Shown here: positions 22,001 to 22,695 of the stretch, one piece after another | Numbering within the stretch: position 1 is the first letter of the stretch | Layout: every line of letters begins with the position of its first letter | Assembly (NCBI GenBank): GCA_050295355.1 | Contig: JBNKPL010000033.1 | Location: forward strand, 1 to 22,695 | DNA: 22,695 nucleotides | Source of the DNA: CBFDBF01 sp050295355 | GTDB lineage: Bacteria > Pseudomonadota > Gammaproteobacteria > Chromatiales > Chromatiaceae | Direction of reading: 5' to 3' | Translations under genes and position numbers: made by a program | Notes under the pieces: model-generated | Told to the model about the DNA's origin: nothing | What the model saw: only the letters and a program-made list of their open reading frames with translations | Databases searched by the model: none

Positions 22001-22695
22001 TTAGATCACCACCAGTTCCGCCTTCAGGGCCCCGGCCTGCCGAAGCGCCTCCAGAATGGCCACCAGATCACTGGGCGCGGCGCCCACCTGGTTCACCGCC
22101 CGCACCACCTCATCCAGCGAAGTACCGGGCTTGAACAGGAACATGCTGCTGCCGCCCTCCGCCACATTCAGATTACTGCGCGAAATCTGGGTGGTGGTGC
22201 CGGGAGACAGCGCGCCGGGCTGGGAGACTTCCGGCGTCTCGGTGATGGTCACCGTCAGGCTGCCGTGGGAGACCGCCGCCGAAGTGACCCGGACCTGATT
22301 ACTGATCACCACGGTCCCGGTACGGGAGTTGACGATAATACGCGCCGCCGTATCGCCAGGATTGACCTTCAGATTCTCAATCAGGGAGACAAAGCTTACC
22401 CGTTGGGTCGGATCGATGGGCGCGGCCACCTGTACCGAGGTGGCGTCCATGGCGCGGGCGGAACCGGCGCCGATTACTTTATTGATGGACTCCACCATGC
22501 GGTTGGCGGTGGTGAAATCGGGCTGATGCAGATTCAGCACCAGGGAATTCCCCTGGTTAAAGGGATTGGCCACCATGCGCTCCACCGTGGCGCCGCCGGG
22601 GATACGGCCGACGCTGGGAATATTGACGGTAAGTTTGGAGCCATCGGCCCCCTCGGCGCTGAGTCCGCCCACCACCAGATTGCCCTGGGCGATGG
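22001..22695 (-). CDS. flgI: Flagellar P-ring protein FlgI (5' end outside the window)
   Basis: The frame runs to the window edge, so about one third of the N-terminal part, including the signal peptide, is missing; about 230 codons are present against roughly 345-370 for the family. The visible part opens IAQGNLVVGGLSAEGADGSK, continues with INKVIGAGSARAMDATSVQV, ARIIVNSRTGTVVISNQVRV and TTQISRSNLNVAEGGSSMFL, and ends with the family C-terminus APSDLVAILEALRQAGALKA. FlgI polymerises around the rod in the peptidoglycan layer. It is followed closely by flgJ. Confidence 0.96.
   Translation of the reverse strand, partial: IAQGNLVVGGLSAEGADGSKLTVNIPSVGRIPGGATVERMVANPFNQGNSLVLNLHQPDFTTANRMVESINKVIGAGSARAMDATSVQVAAPIDPTQRVSFVSLIENLKVNPGDTAARIIVNSRTGTVVISNQVRVTSAAVSHGSLTVTITETPEVSQPGALSPGTTTQISRSNLNVAEGGSSMFLFKPGTSLDEVVRAVNQVGAAPSDLVAILEALRQAGALKAELVVI

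Noticed and set aside
1..22695. CRISPR arrays, tRNA/rRNA genes, transposases, prophage genes
   Set aside because: None seen on either strand: no regularly spaced repeats, no cloverleaf-like segments in the gaps, and no integrase or transposase motif.

Overview
The window comes from a motile gammaproteobacterium. The evidence is the rpsP-rimM-trmD-rplS block next to ffh and a divergent ypjD-like gene, an exonuclease I (sbcB), a two-domain FlgJ carrying a peptidoglycan hydrolase, and a PhoR-type kinase. Base composition looks high-fifties to low-sixties % GC by eye. A Chromatiales-like lineage is a reasonable guess, but nothing here proves it.

Layout. (1) 1-1577, + strand: the 3' part of phoR, then a small unrecognised polar protein with its own terminator. 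(2) 1612-3950, - strand: a two-gene potassium-channel unit, made of a 6-TM channel with a cytoplasmic RCK module and a translationally coupled second RCK protein. (3) 4094-5093, + strand: an ankyrin-repeat lipoprotein and a 94-residue conserved-looking protein of unknown function. (4) 5097-6527, - strand: sbcB. (5) 6528-6898, no gene: a strong inverted repeat of dispersed-element type and the terminator of the next operon. (6) 6899-10401, - strand: rplS, trmD, rimM, rpsP with a good sigma70-type promoter, then ffh upstream; ypjD-like diverges from ffh. (7) 11343 to the right edge, - strand: a flagellar cluster read right to left as flgI (partial), flgJ, flgK, flgL, fliC, flaG, fliD, fliS, fliT, a TPR-sulfotransferase and a small YjfB-type motility protein.

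How the parts work together. flgI/flgJ/flgK/flgL supply the P-ring, the rod cap with its wall-cutting enzyme, and the hook-filament junction. fliC, flaG, fliD, fliS and fliT supply the filament, its cap and the export chaperones. fliC has a recognisable sigma28 (FliA) promoter with an inverted repeat against its upstream edge, and a strong hairpin separates it from flaG.

The most interesting element is the 763-residue TPR-sulfotransferase at the distal end of the filament genes. It is lower in GC than its neighbours and lies beside a minimal flagellin with a Ser/Thr-rich surface segment. Sulfation of flagellin, or of a glycan on it, is a testable but unproven idea. Most of the window is otherwise ordinary core genome.
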